NCBI RefSeq assembly: GCF_963678635.1
Contig: NW_026970614.1
Span: 1 to 31,565 of the forward strand
Direction of reading: 5' to 3'
DNA length: 31,565 bases
Origin: Symsagittifera roscoffensis
Taxonomy: Eukaryota; Xenacoelomorpha; Acoela; Convolutidae
Under the pieces are notes generated by a model, which saw only the letters and a program-made list of their open reading frames with translations, searched no databases and had not been told where the DNA came from. The translations under genes and the position numbers were made by a program. Position 1 is the stretch's first letter; each line of letters begins with the position of its first letter. Of the stretch, positions 11,259 through 20,540 are shown piece after piece.

Positions 11259-11942
11259 TGGCATCGTTTCTTGCTCTAGTATCGTATTCTGAAAGTCTTT
11301 AATCAGGTTAACTCTAATTAAATGCTTTTAACCCTTCACTTTGTAATGCCCCTCAATTTTAACCACTTTGTTTGTAATGCCAGAAATGTAAGCAACAAAT
11401 TAGTGTAAATCGGAAATCATGCCAGCCAACTGGTCAAAGCAATCCAACAGCTGAATCGGGCTATATCAAATTGCTTTTGATTTTGCTTTTGAAGCCGGCT
11501 TTTTTTAGAAACAGTTGATGAAAAGGTGCAAGGAATCGAGACTAAAGCTATTTTTATATAAAAAAACTGAGAAACTGAGACGTTAAAATATAAATTGGGT
11601 GTGAGAAATGAGGTGCAATAAGCCGAGGTAGCAGTATACCGAATATCAAAAACTTTTATTCGCCGACGGTAAGTGTTTGTTTTAAGCCACTACAGGTCGG
11701 AGTGTGAATGGTCACTATTTCTGTGCTCAGAAACTGCATTTTTTTAAGCTTTGATTTGAAATAAATGTATTCTTATATTCGTACTTTATTTTTTCAAATA
11801 AGAGTTGCCTAAAAATCCCAATTTTTGATTTTCCGACACAATCACCTGTTTATTAAAATTTCGGTCTTTTTATGAAACATTTTCAAAATAGTCGCAAAGA
11901 CAGCTAAATGTTGTGCAAGTAGCACAATGTTTCGACCATATT
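11259..11942. other. Unassigned stretch ending in the left flank of the LTR insertion
   Basis: No gene. From about 11880 it matches the dispersed repeat copy at about 8200-8237 (CAAAATAG, AAGACAGCTAA, CGACCATA), up to the LTR boundary. Confidence 0.4.
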
Positions 11943-12178
11943 TGTCATACCCTTAGTATGAGCAATGTTAATATTAAATCCGAACGGATTGGCGAGCTAA
12001 CTACGAAGGAGGCTAAGAGCATAAATAAGACGACTGAATCCTAAACTCTTTATTTTATCTTCTGCTGACATACACTAAGCTCTTTGTTAGCATTGTCTTC
12101 AATGTCACTTGACCAACTCAACGCAGTGAGCCTAACAAATATCTATATATAATATATTGCCAATCCGGCCAGATGACA
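11943..12178 (-). repeat. 3' LTR of the minus-strand element
   Basis: Ends TGTCA/TGACA. Matches the other LTR across GAACGGATT, the TAAGACGACTGAATCC block, the TTTATTTTATCTTCTGCTGA block and ACGCAGTGAGCC. It is 18 bases longer than the other copy, through insertions near its sense 3' end (about 11950-11965) and a GAGGCTA-type phrase. On the sense strand an AATAAA signal lies near 12050. Confidence 0.92.
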
Positions 12179-12189
12179 TTCCCCCTCGC
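12179..12189 (-). promoter_or_regulatory. Polypurine tract of the minus-strand element
   Basis: The sense strand reads GCGAGGGGGAA directly before the TGTCA start of the 3' LTR, the expected place for the plus-strand primer of reverse transcription. Confidence 0.8.
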
Positions 12190-12195
12190 AAAAAT

Positions 12196-12198
<3 letters not shown>

Positions 12199-12249
<51 letters not shown>
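12199..12249. repeat. (AT)n microsatellite, about 25 units
   Basis: Uninterrupted AT dinucleotides inside the 3' non-coding region of the minus-strand LTR element, between the pol tail and the polypurine tract. They probably grew after insertion. Confidence 0.95.
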
Positions 12250-12254
<5 letters not shown>

Positions 12255-12294
12255 AAAATTAGAGTTTTAAGTCCCCTTAGGGCCTGAGTTTTTA

Positions 12295-12309
12295 CGTCCC
12301 CGTGGGACG
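12295..12309. other. Small perfect hairpin in element 3' non-coding region
   Basis: CGTCCC, a 3-base loop, then GGGACG. It lies just downstream of the pol stop in sense orientation. Function unknown; it may be chance. Confidence 0.4.
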
Positions 12310-12329
12310 GAACTGAGTTTATCTGCTGT

Positions 12330-13578
12330 TCAATTCTTCGATGCTATCGGCTCCTCTTTATTTCTTCTCTCTTGATGTTCTTCAAAATCATTTCCTTCCT
12401 CCACGTTTTGCACATTCATGACCGATAACACTTCTAAGTCCGTAGAAGATTTTTCTGGGCTTTCCGCAGGGGATATCAGATCTACTATTTGTGCTGTATT
12501 TGTCTGGTCTTTTAGACGTATCGCGTCCAAAAATGTTAAGCAGGCCTGATATTCGGGTGACTTCTCGTGGAAGCCCATCTCTGAAATTAGGCTGTTCAGA
12601 CTTGGTTTTTGTTCCGGAGTCTTTGTTTCATGACTGCTTGTAAGTCTATCAGTAGGTGAATCAATAAAAAATTCCTTTGTTGGCGATTACAGTGTCTCCT
12701 CTACTGCATTTATGGGAATTGGGTTTCCCAACGCGCCGGCAAAAGTTGACTGTCTGGTCCGGTTTGATTTACGTGTCGGTTGTAGCTTTGTCGGATGTTG
12801 CTTTGATTGTGCTTCTGGTGTTGTTTTCTGGTTAATTCTTTTGGGTGACGGGGCTAGAATTTCCGACGTGGACAATCCCGAATAAGTTGCTGATCCTGAT
12901 GTGACAGCACTCTCTTTTTCACGTCTTTGATCCGACTGGAATTCCATTCCTCGTGTTGGCATTCTTGGTGCCGGTCGTCCCCGGTTCTTTTTCGGTTGCC
13001 TTGCGCTTTGAAGGGCTGTTTTGTTGTTCCTTGCGTGTTAGCTTCACGGTTAGTCCTGATGCGTTCTCTTTAAACATTGTTTGTCGTGGTGCATTCGGGT
13101 TTTCTATATCTAAAAAACGTAAGCAAGGTCCAGTTCTCCGAGCGGATTTATATGCCACATAGTCACTGAGTGTTGAGGGGCGACATGGACATTATATTAG
13201 AGGGTTAGGTACGAATGCAAAACCACTGTTTCTTTGTAGCTGTGGTTGTTTTCCTATTGTTTGGACCCACGCCGTATGTGGTATGAAAGTTAGAGTTTTC
13301 CCATCGATAGTTTTGTATTTTTGTTCAAATGTTTTTGGATCTTTCACTTTCGTAGCCAATCTAACTGTCTTTCTTGCTTTTTGTTCAACTTTCTTTCACA
13401 GCTGTGTTAGTATGTGGTTGATTGTCCACAGTTCCAGTATTTTCGGCTCAGTTATTCTGGGTTTGATGCTCAATTCATCCTCTGATCACCTTTGCAGATC
13501 GCGCATTATTTCCGCTGGGATTGGCGGGTGGGTCAGGTTTTTCCGATCTAAACAAGCGTGTTTAGCGTTCTCCCAATT
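12330..13578 (-). pseudogene. pol C-terminal tail (post-integrase), broken
   Basis: Three open pieces in different frames: 12919-13158, 12687-12962 and 12330-12578. They are hydrophilic, rich in Lys, Glu, Ser and Thr. The middle piece has a basic stretch (RKSNRTRQ) followed by GNPIPINAVEE. From their position they are the variable tail after the integrase core of a gypsy-type Pol. No chromodomain is recognised. The part between 13160 and 13578 has many stops but stays A-rich on the sense strand, consistent with decayed coding DNA. The final stop is near 12330. Confidence 0.6.
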
Positions 13579-14200
13579 TTAATTATATGGTGAACTATTT
13601 GTTGTTATGTTTGAAAGTGGTGTGTTAGCTTTTCTGCCCATATTCGCTTCAAAAGGTGGGATTTTTGTCACTTCGTGCGGAGTTATTCGTAACGTTTTAA
13701 TTAATTCTGCAACGCTCGATGCAATTTTAAATGGTGTATTATTTGGATCAATTTTAATGATACCGAGTCGCCGTTTCAATGTTTGTATCAATTTTTCCAA
13801 GACACCTATGGATCTATGATCATCCACAGGGGCGAATAGCATCTTTATGTTGTTTGATTTGCAGAATTATTGAATATGTTTTAGCGCGAAACGTTTGAGC
13901 TTGATCACACCTTAACCGGCAGGGTACCCCATCATTTGAAATGCATCGTTGCATAAATTTTAATGCAACGTCTGCTGTTGTGTTTGAAACTACCTTAGCC
14001 GTTGCGAATTTTGACCATTTATCTACTGCCACTAAAATATACGCGTCTTTATTTAACTGGTCAGGGAGCGGTCCTGCAAAATCCAGTTGGACCTCTTCAT
14101 TGGGTTCAACTACTGGTTCCATTTGGGATGAATGTTAATTACCAATAAGTGTTTTTAAGTTTTTACCTTGTTGTGTACATTCTCGACATATTTGAGCCAT
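13579..14200 (-). pseudogene. Integrase (zinc-region remnant plus DDE core), broken
   Basis: The sense strand first shows only the Cys pair of an HHCC zinc region (CRECTQQG near 14170-14195); the upstream His pair is absent. The catalytic core follows: first Asp in QLDFAGPL (frame 13820-14122), second Asp in LRCDQAQTF (about 13900), then a frame change and the Glu region in GVLEKLIQTLKRRL (frame 13579-13842). Family knowledge: retroviral-type integrases use a D,D,E triad. An in-frame stop lies between the zinc remnant and the core, and the two core halves are in different frames, so no active enzyme can be made. Adjacency of the Cys pair to the end of RNase H implies loss of roughly the linker and His-pair region. 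Confidence 0.88.
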
Positions 14201-14205
14201 TTGTA

Positions 14206-14607
14206 CTACGTAAGCGCTAGGGGTATTGCAATTCCAACCGGATTTCGGGATATATAGTCAGTTAATCCCATTTTACTGCCTGCCAAATGTTTGATATCAA
14301 AGTTAAAAGGGATTAATCGAACGATCCATTTTGTGAGCCTACTTTGGCTTGTCTTAGATTGTTCGCTGGCGAGTAAAGCACTGGTCAAAGCTTGATGATC
14401 AGTAATGATCGTAAAAACTTTTCCGTACAAATAATATTTGAAGTGCTCTATCACCCACACGAACCCCAAGAGTTCTAACTCATTTACTGAATATTTCTCT
14501 TCTAACGAACTTAGAAATCTTGACGCGTAAGCGATAGCTACCCACCCCTTTTTCGTGTTTTGTTCTAGGGCCGCGCCGAGTCTGTATGTAGATGCATCAC
14601 AAACCAC
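14206..14607 (-). pseudogene. RNase H domain of pol
   Basis: An open frame of 133 codons with Ty3/gypsy RNase H landmarks: VCDAS at the start (first catalytic Asp), the EKYSVNELELL segment with a catalytic Glu, TDHQAL (Asp) and DYISRNP near the end. The domain degrades the RNA strand of RNA-DNA hybrids during reverse transcription. It belongs to one Pol polyprotein with the RT upstream, now disconnected by frame changes between 14608 and 14835. The frame stops right after the domain, where the linker to integrase should continue. Confidence 0.93.
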
Positions 14608-14639
14608 TCGTGTGTCAAGGTTTTGGTCAAAATGTTTGT

Positions 14640-15500
14640 TTTGAGTAATTTCTGTGACTAACTTTTTAATCCTTTGGATTGCGGATTCATGTTCCGCCGA
14701 CCAATTAAGTGTTTTGTGCTTGTTTGTAATTTTTTAAGAGAGAACGAAGTGCCGCAGCAGCCTGTGCCAAATGTGGAATATATCTTGTAAGATGATGTAT
14801 TTATCCCATGAAATTTTTAAGTTGTTAAAACGTTTTAGGTGGGGGAAAGTTTTTCAATTGCGTCTGTTTTCCTCGAAAGAGGGGTAGTTCCTTCGCTATT
14901 TATATTAAACCCAAGCCATTCGATTTGTTTGCAAGCAAGCTTACATTTATCCAAAGATATCGCAAAAATTTCTTCACCCAGTCTGTGGAGGACTTTTTCC
15001 AGTGTTTCCTTATGTTTTTCTACTGATCCTTTTGTGATAACCAGAATGTCATCTAAATAGGCATAAGTATTTTTACAGTTGATTAATCTCAGATCAATTG
15101 CTTTCTGGAATTCTGTCTCCGAGACCGTAGAATCCAGTTTGGAACTGGTAAGTTCCCATGGCGTTTCCCCCAATTGGCTTTATTGTTCTCTCGTTTTCTT
15201 ATCCAACGGGATTTGTGAATAAGCATAGCGTAAGTCAAGGGACGCAAAGTTTGTTCTTTCGTATCGGATTTTATTGTTTGGGCGATGTTATTGAGTAATA
15301 AATTGATATTCGGCATCTGATACTTGTTTTTGTGAATGAATTTGTTAATTTTTTTTGAATCTAATGCAAGTTTGACTGTTTGGTCTTTTTTTACTGTTAT
15401 TACGAACGTACAGATGAACTGTTTGTCGGAACATTTTTCCAACTTTATAATATGTTTTTGGTCGATTAGTTTGTTGAGTTCTTTTTCCACTCTTTCTTGT
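14640..15500 (-). pseudogene. Reverse transcriptase domain of pol, broken
   Basis: The N-terminal half lies in frame 15089-15490: KELNKLIDQKHI, then FVITVKKDQTVKLALDSKKI, the template and dNTP-binding region. The middle (about 15185-15265) is in another frame with SLDLRYAYSQIPLD, the first catalytic Asp region, and is interrupted by a stop. The catalytic YLDDILV and downstream LGEEIFAISLDKC...WLGF lie in frame 14835-15173. The order and spacing fit Ty3/gypsy RT. At least two frameshifts and one stop make it inactive. Between 14640 and 14835 the thumb/connection region is recognisable only in pieces. Confidence 0.93.
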
Positions 15501-15689
15501 TGGTGAATTGGAATACGTCAAACCTTCTGTTGAATCGGACTAACGTCTGTTATGAATTGTGTTTTCATCACATGGTTTTTGCTTTTCCAATTCTAACACA
15601 TAAATCTGCGAAAATTTATTTCACCCATTGTTGTTTTTCTGGGTGTGATGTGTCTTCTTCTGTTGTAGACAACACTTGCTTATGCTGTG

Positions 15690-16010
15690 GTTTTTCTTGA
15701 ATTAATTTTAGACCGATGTTTGAGAGTAGATTATGACCAAGAATTTTTGCTTTTTGGTGATCCATCAAATTAAATGGAGCCAACTGGATATTCTACCCAC
15801 CGGATTCAATTGCTAGAACCAGTCGTCCTTTCAGAAAAATAACTTTTTCATTATAGCATGCTAGATTTCGTGCTGTATCTTCAGGCGGGATTTTTTTTAA
15901 ATAGTGGTTTTATCGTTTTGATGTAATCTACATGCCGTAGTTTCATTTAGAAATGACATTAGACTCCCTGAGTCCGCAATGACATGAGTTTCAGCGGATT
16001 TTGTTTCACA
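15690..16010 (-). pseudogene. Aspartic protease domain, broken
   Basis: The sense strand gives IADSGSLMSFL (about 15955-15990), with the D-S-G catalytic triplet of retropepsins, and about 200 bases later AKILGHNLLSNIGL (about 15710-15760), the C-terminal ILG-type motif. The two are separated by a frame change. The protease would cleave Gag-Pol. It is placed between the gag zinc knuckles and RT, as expected. Confidence 0.8.
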
Positions 16011-16214
16011 TTATGTCCATTTAAATCTTTTTCACTAATTTTCACAGTTTGTTTGATTTCGAATGCATCGGATATTGACATCATGGAGTAATTATCTCTC
16101 TGTAATTCCTCCCATCCGTTACGTGACGTGAATCCTGCAAAAGCAACTGTGTCCTTATCTTCGATTTCATGATGTTGGCTTTCATTTTATATTCGTGATT
16201 CGTGTTCAGCGTTT

Positions 16215-17294
16215 TTTTGAAGAAAATTTACTTAACCTGAACGGCATAGCTTCGCAAAAAGGCCACGTTTTGCGCATTTTGTCCAAATTTTCATCCGGAC
16301 TGGGCATGATTGTAGGTGGTTAGGATTGAAAGGTTTTCCACATTTGTAGCACTGTTTTTGTGAAGTAAAATTTTGTGGACTTCTGTTTTGATCTCTCCTC
16401 TTGTTTTGATTTTGTCTTCCACGCGAGTTTTTTCACTATTGTTGTTCTGGAAAGATGGGGAAAATCCGCCACGACCTCCTCTGGGTTGAATGTAGCCAAT
16501 TGGTTCTTGCTTGATTGCAACAGAAGAGTTTGTTCCGATTGGATTTAATTTCATAGTTTTACTGTGTTCGACGCCCTTCTCGCGTCTTATTGCATATTCA
16601 TATGCTTTTTGTGGTGTTCTTGTGTCCGCTAACAATTCCTCGGCAAGTTTTTCATTTTTCATGTGGGCGGTGAACATATCATGAACCCATTCATATTCCT
16701 TGTCTCCACATTCTGCACGGGAAGCTAGTTCTACCAGATCCGCGTGGAATTGTTCTAGTGTTTCATTTTTCCTTTGTTTACGACAGATAAATTTGTATCT
16801 TTCGAACGCAATGATTCTATGTGTAATAAAAAAATCTTCTAATACTTGTTTTAGCTGTCTTTTCGTTGTCGTCTGTATATTTAACCCTGGTCGTTTCTGT
16901 TGAACTTGTCTTTGTCTTTCCATTCCTAGACATAAGAATAAATAGCTTTGCACTCTCGCATCCGCTTCGTCCCGAGTTACTCATACCGCCCTTGTCTCTT
17001 GCTTTTTGGCATCTATTTTCCCAATCTACATTCTTTTCTTGGTTTCTGACATCTCGATTTCTCCGTTGTGCATCAGTTTCTTATTGTATTTCGACTTCCA
17101 AAATTGGTTCAGCTGGTAGATTAATCTCAGGTTTTACGCAATAGATTTAGGATCTCTATTCCGTCTTTTGCGAATACTGCAAGTTCTACAAGTGCAACCC
17201 ACTTACTCCATTCTAGAGGGGGCTCCGCTGATGCTTTCTCACAGAACGAGTTAATACTGAGTCGGTTTTTTGTTGATCCTGCTGACTGCGCCAT
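16215..17294 (-). pseudogene. gag: capsid region plus zinc-knuckle remnants, frameshifted
   Basis: The start codon is ATG at 17294-17292, formed by the last base of the 5' LTR plus the first two of the PBS; the PBS is therefore translated (MAQSAGS). The N-terminal part, including EWSKWVALVELAVFAKDG, stops near 17135 and reappears in shifted frames. The open frame 16291-16953 covers the Ty3-type capsid: RQLKQVLEDFF, then RKQRKNETLEQFHADLVELA and AEELLADTRTPQKAYEYA. After a Gly/Arg-rich patch (about 16450-16480) a frame change leads to CYKCGKPFNPNHLQSC (about 16305-16355), a Cys/His zinc knuckle, and a damaged second one (KRGLFAKLCRSG, with Leu where His is usual). Gag packages the RNA; this copy cannot. 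Confidence 0.88.
17275..17293 (-). promoter_or_regulatory. Primer-binding site, tRNA-Ser type
   Basis: The sense strand directly after the 5' LTR reads TGGCGCAGTCAGCAGGATC. Its complement, GATCCTGCTGACTGCGCCA, has the CCA tail, G discriminator, an acceptor strand pairing with GCAGTCA and a T-arm start typical of metazoan tRNA-Ser. It primes minus-strand DNA synthesis. Confidence 0.85.
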
Positions 17295-17511
17295 GTCAAA
17301 CCTCAGTTAATATTGAATCCGAACGGATTCGCGAGCTAACTACGAATAAGAGCATAAATAAGACGACTGAATCCTAAACTCTTTATTTTATCTTCTGCTG
17401 ACATACACTAAGCTCTTTGCTAGCATTGTCTTCAAGGTCACTTGACCAGTTTAACGCAGTGAGCCTAACAAATATCTATGAAAAATATAGTGCCAATCCG
17501 GCCGGATGACA
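17294..17511 (-). repeat. 5' LTR of the minus-strand element
   Basis: 218 bp with TGTCA/TGACA ends, matching 11943-12178. It should contain the promoter (U3), but I cannot pin a TATA box or start site. A perfect palindrome AATCCG-AA-CGGATT variant lies at about 17317-17330. Confidence 0.92.
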
Positions 17512-18246
17512 ATATCCTTGACAAAAAAAAAACAAAAAAAAAATATTATTTTTCTCGAGTTAAGTGTCGTTTTCAAGTGAGTGGTTCAAAAAAAGTATTG
17601 AAAAAAGCCTGAAACTCAGCTTTGACAATCATAGAAAAACTGGCAAAATATTAAAACAATTATGATCTCAAAAAAAGCTTGAAAAACAAATTCGCCAAAT
17701 TGGAACAACTGAAAAACTATATTTTCTGTTAAATTAATTGAAAGCAGCCTAAAACAAAACAAGAATGATTGTGTCAGGGCAAAACCCTGAATATGCCGAC
17801 TGCTAATTAGGGCCCTGAATGTTCCGACTGCTAAGGGTTAAAATTTAATTCTTTTGGAACTAATCAGTTCACTTAGCTTGCCGCAATTCAATTTTGGAAC
17901 CATTTGTATTGCGAGATAGTTCGCCACGCGTAAATAATGGGCGTTACACTATCAGCATCAAAGCATAAAACAAGTAGTTTTGCAACAATTGTGTCACGTT
18001 TTTAGAGTAGAGTGCAAACTCGGCGTGGCCCACGAAGATTCAGTGATTAATCATCCGATCGAAAAATTCGGTCACCGAAAAATCATCCGATTAAAAGTTG
18101 GTCTGGATAAAACAAAAACTACTACCAGCATTTTCATTAATTTTTAACAAAACTGGAACAACTTGCTCAAAATAGCTTTCAATTAGTTTAATGGAAGCTG
18201 CTTGTTAATTGTTTTTCTAACTTACTCGAAATATGAGGTATCAAAA
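17512..18246 (+). repeat. Dispersed repeat: right flank of LTR insertion and first tandem unit
   Basis: 17512-17690 continues the repeat interrupted by the LTR element and parallels 8237-8420. 17691-18246 is the first of two tandem units, with the core GTCAGGGCAAAACCCTGAA at about 17773, then GTGCAAACTCGGCGTGGCCCA (about 18010-18032) and TTGGTCTGGATAAAA. There are no coding features. A partial second core (CCCTGAATGTTCCGACTGCT) sits at about 17814. Confidence 0.7.
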
Positions 18247-18830
18247 TTTCCAAGTTGGGACAATTGAAGTGCGAAGTTTTCTGTTCATTTAATTGAAAGC
18301 AGCTTAAACCAAAACAAGACTGCTCATGTCAGGGTAAAACTTTGAATAAGCCGACTGCTCATTAACTAGTCTTGAATAGTTTTTTGGTTGATGAAGTCGG
18401 CCAATTTATGACATTAAGGCTGATAGTATCAAAATTTAAGAGTAAAAATTTGATTTTGTTTGGAAATAATCAGTTCGTTTTGATTGCCTATATTCCATTT
18501 TGAAACAGTTTGTTTTGCTAGATAGTTCTCCGCGTGTAATTAAGCCACATTACACTTTCAGCATCAAACCATAAAAAAAGTAATTTTGCTTAAAATGTGT
18601 CAGGTTTTTTAATGGAGTGCAAACTCAGCGTGGCCCACATTCAAAGGTTGATCATCCAATCAAAATTTCGGTCATCAAAAAATCATCCGATTAAAAATTG
18701 GTCTGAAAAAAAATCACATTATAGTCTTCTTCAATTTTTTTTAGAAAATCGGAATAGCTAGCTCACAATAGCTTCAAATTAATTTAAGGAAAGCAGCTTG
18801 TTTCAATATTTTTAATTTTACATAGAACAT
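18247..18830 (+). repeat. Second tandem unit of the dispersed repeat
   Basis: Repeats 17691-18246 in order: GGACAATTGAAG, TTCTGTT, the core in degenerate form (GTCAGGGTAAAACTTTGAA, about 18329), ACACTTTCAGCATCAAA, GTGCAAACTCAGCGTGGCCCA and TTGGTCTGAAAAAA. About 50 bases longer than unit 1. Its end resembles 31150-31217 on the far side of the plus-strand element. Confidence 0.75.
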
Positions 18831-19028
18831 GGGATGGACCAAAAATTAGTACATTTTTTGTCCCTATCACATTTTGTTCAGAGTAGTACATCTTGCCAAA
18901 TTGAAAATTTATAATTTGATAAAAAAGATCACAGATGAGATAAATTTTCAAATTAATAGATTTTCTTCATATTAGATTATAATTTAATAGATTTAAATAG
19001 ATTTAAATTAATAGATAGGTCCTCATAA
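18831..19028. other. AT-rich junction before the truncated plus-strand element
   Basis: A run of near-repeats of AATAGATTTAAAT at about 18975-19015, then a stop at 19026 in the RT frame. There is no LTR, PBS or gag here, so the 5' part of the downstream element is missing. The 18900-18945 stretch (GATCACAGATGAGAT) faintly resembles the GATCACAGGTGAAAT block of the 851-2680 foldback arms. Confidence 0.45.
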
Positions 19029-20540
19029 ACGCTCAGATGTCTCCCGTTAAAACTTGACGCAGTTTTCAAAAAAAAACAAAGAACTAGTAAAGTACCAACT
19101 CATTTACACGACAAAGTAAATAGATTACTTGATATTTTAGAACATTACAAAATTATCCCACCAGTAAATAAAGAAGAACAATCAAAAGGTAACACTCTTA
19201 TCAATCCTGTTATCATTCTAGCAAAAGGTGAATCATTAAAAAAAGTTTTAGACGCTAGATATCTCAATTCACTAATTGACGAATCGAAATGCAATTGGCC
19301 TATTGAACCAATACAAGTTATCTTAACAAAGATAAATGGAAAATACTTTACAACCGCAGATATGAATAGTGCATACAATCAAACGCCACTAGATGAACAA
19401 TCACGACGTTTAACACAATTTGTTATTGGAAATCAACAATATGAATTTAATCGCTTATTCTATGGAATATCCATAGGACCAGCAGCATTTTCAGCTTTTA
19501 TGAGTAAAATTTTTAGACCACTAATGCTCAAGAAAAACGCAATCACCTATTTAGATGATGTTTTTATGCAATCACAAACAAAAGAAGAAATGTTTACAGT
19601 TTTAGAGCACTATCAAAAAATACTTCAGAACGAAAATCTGAAGGCCGCTCCCGATAAATCACACTTCTTTCTAACACGAGTTAAGTTTTTAGGACATAAT
19701 ATTGAACGGAACACAATCACTCCATTAAAATCACGCATTGATGCTATTCAAAAACTTCAGCCACCAACAAACAAAAAGAAAATCCAAGAATTCCTTGGAA
19801 TGTTAAATTTCTTAAGCAAGTACGTTTATAAAATGCAATTATATTTAAGACAGTTCTATAATATCCTCAGACAACAAAATAATTTTGAATGGACCACTGA
19901 ACATCAAACACGATTTGAAGAAATTAAAAAACTTTTAACTGAACAAATTTCAAACCTAATTCTAGATCCAAATCAACCATTCTATGCAATGTGCGATGCT
20001 TCAAGTTTTGTCATCGGCGCAGCATTACTACAATCCCATAGTGGAACAAATAAAATGAACTTTATATCAGCAAATTCCCGATTATTCACTCAAGCAGGGC
20101 TACGACTCTCAACTCTAATGAGAGAATGTACAGCTACAATTTATACACTTACAGAATATGAATTTCTGATACTTGGATCAAAACATCCAACAGTTCTGTT
20201 CACAGATCATAAACCAATCATTTTTGTATTTACACAAAAGTCAAATCCAAATCATAGAATTTATAGATTTCAATTAATTCTAATGAAATTCCCAAACTTA
20301 CATATAGTTTGGACAGCAGGAAAAAATCTTGCATTACCAGATACATTAAGTCGAAATACACCACCTGAATTACTCACACGAAAAACTACAGTTGAAATAC
20401 CAAAAAATATAAAATTTTACCTTGCAAAAGACGAAACATCACCCCGATCAGATTGCAAATATGCAGTAAAAACTGACATTGATCAATCACAAATAATTAA
20501 CCTACAAAAATTTTCCACTTTACTTAAATTGCCAAAATAA
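19029..20540 (+). CDS. Partial pol: reverse transcriptase and RNase H
   Basis: The frame is open from just after a stop at 19026 to TAA at 20538-20540. The first internal Met is at 19362 but homology-like sequence starts well before it (LDARYLNSLIDE at about 19251-19286, TADMNSAYNQTPLD). Counting from that Met: YLDD catalytic motif at residues 63-66, FLGMLNFLSKY at 144-154, then RNase H with CDAS at 211-214, a Glu in MREC near 254, TDHKP at 281-285 and PDTLSRN at 326-332. This is the RT-RNase H core of a Ty3/gypsy Pol, the longest intact pol stretch in the window. It is incomplete: gag and protease are lost upstream, and a frameshift near 20530 separates it from integrase. Confidence 0.93.
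   Translation, partial: TLRCLPLKLDAVFKKKQRTSKVPTHLHDKVNRLLDILEHYKIIPPVNKEEQSKGNTLINPVIILAKGESLKKVLDARYLNSLIDESKCNWPIEPIQVILTKINGKYFTTADMNSAYNQTPLDEQSRRLTQFVIGNQQYEFNRLFYGISIGPAAFSAFMSKIFRPLMLKKNAITYLDDVFMQSQTKEEMFTVLEHYQKILQNENLKAAPDKSHFFLTRVKFLGHNIERNTITPLKSRIDAIQKLQPPTNKKKIQEFLGMLNFLSKYVYKMQLYLRQFYNILRQQNNFEWTTEHQTRFEEIKKLLTEQISNLILDPNQPFYAMCDASSFVIGAALLQSHSGTNKMNFISANSRLFTQAGLRLSTLMRECTATIYTLTEYEFLILGSKHPTVLFTDHKPIIFVFTQKSNPNHRIYRFQLILMKFPNLHIVWTAGKNLALPDTLSRNTPPELLTRKTTVEIPKNIKFYLAKDETSPRSDCKYAVKTDIDQSQIINLQKFSTLLKLPK

Larger units (their letters stand above)
11943..17511 (-). mobile_element. Ty3/gypsy LTR retrotransposon, structurally complete but coding-dead
   Basis: A 5.57 kb element on the minus strand. 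LTRs at 11943-12178 (3') and 17294-17511 (5') are near-identical over most of their length and have TGTCA...TGACA ends. A tRNA-Ser-type PBS touches the 5' LTR and a polypurine tract touches the 3' LTR. Between them, in sense order, lie gag, protease, RT, RNase H, integrase and a pol tail: the Ty3/gypsy (Metaviridae) order. Every long frame is broken by stops or frameshifts and part of pol is missing near the integrase zinc region. The flanks read ATATT (11938-11942) and ATATC (17512-17516), a 5-bp target duplication with one difference. The tRNA-Ser primer resembles that of the 17.6/297 group of insects, though the exact clade is not determined. Confidence 0.93.

Noticed and set aside
12199-12249. 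(AT)n run as a regulatory element or origin
   Set aside because: It is a plain dinucleotide microsatellite in a dead retroelement's non-coding region; nothing supports a function.
12953-13819. Plus-strand frames of 65-99 codons between 12.9 and 14.1 kb
   Set aside because: They lie antisense to recognisable gag-pol pieces of the minus-strand element and have no domain of their own.
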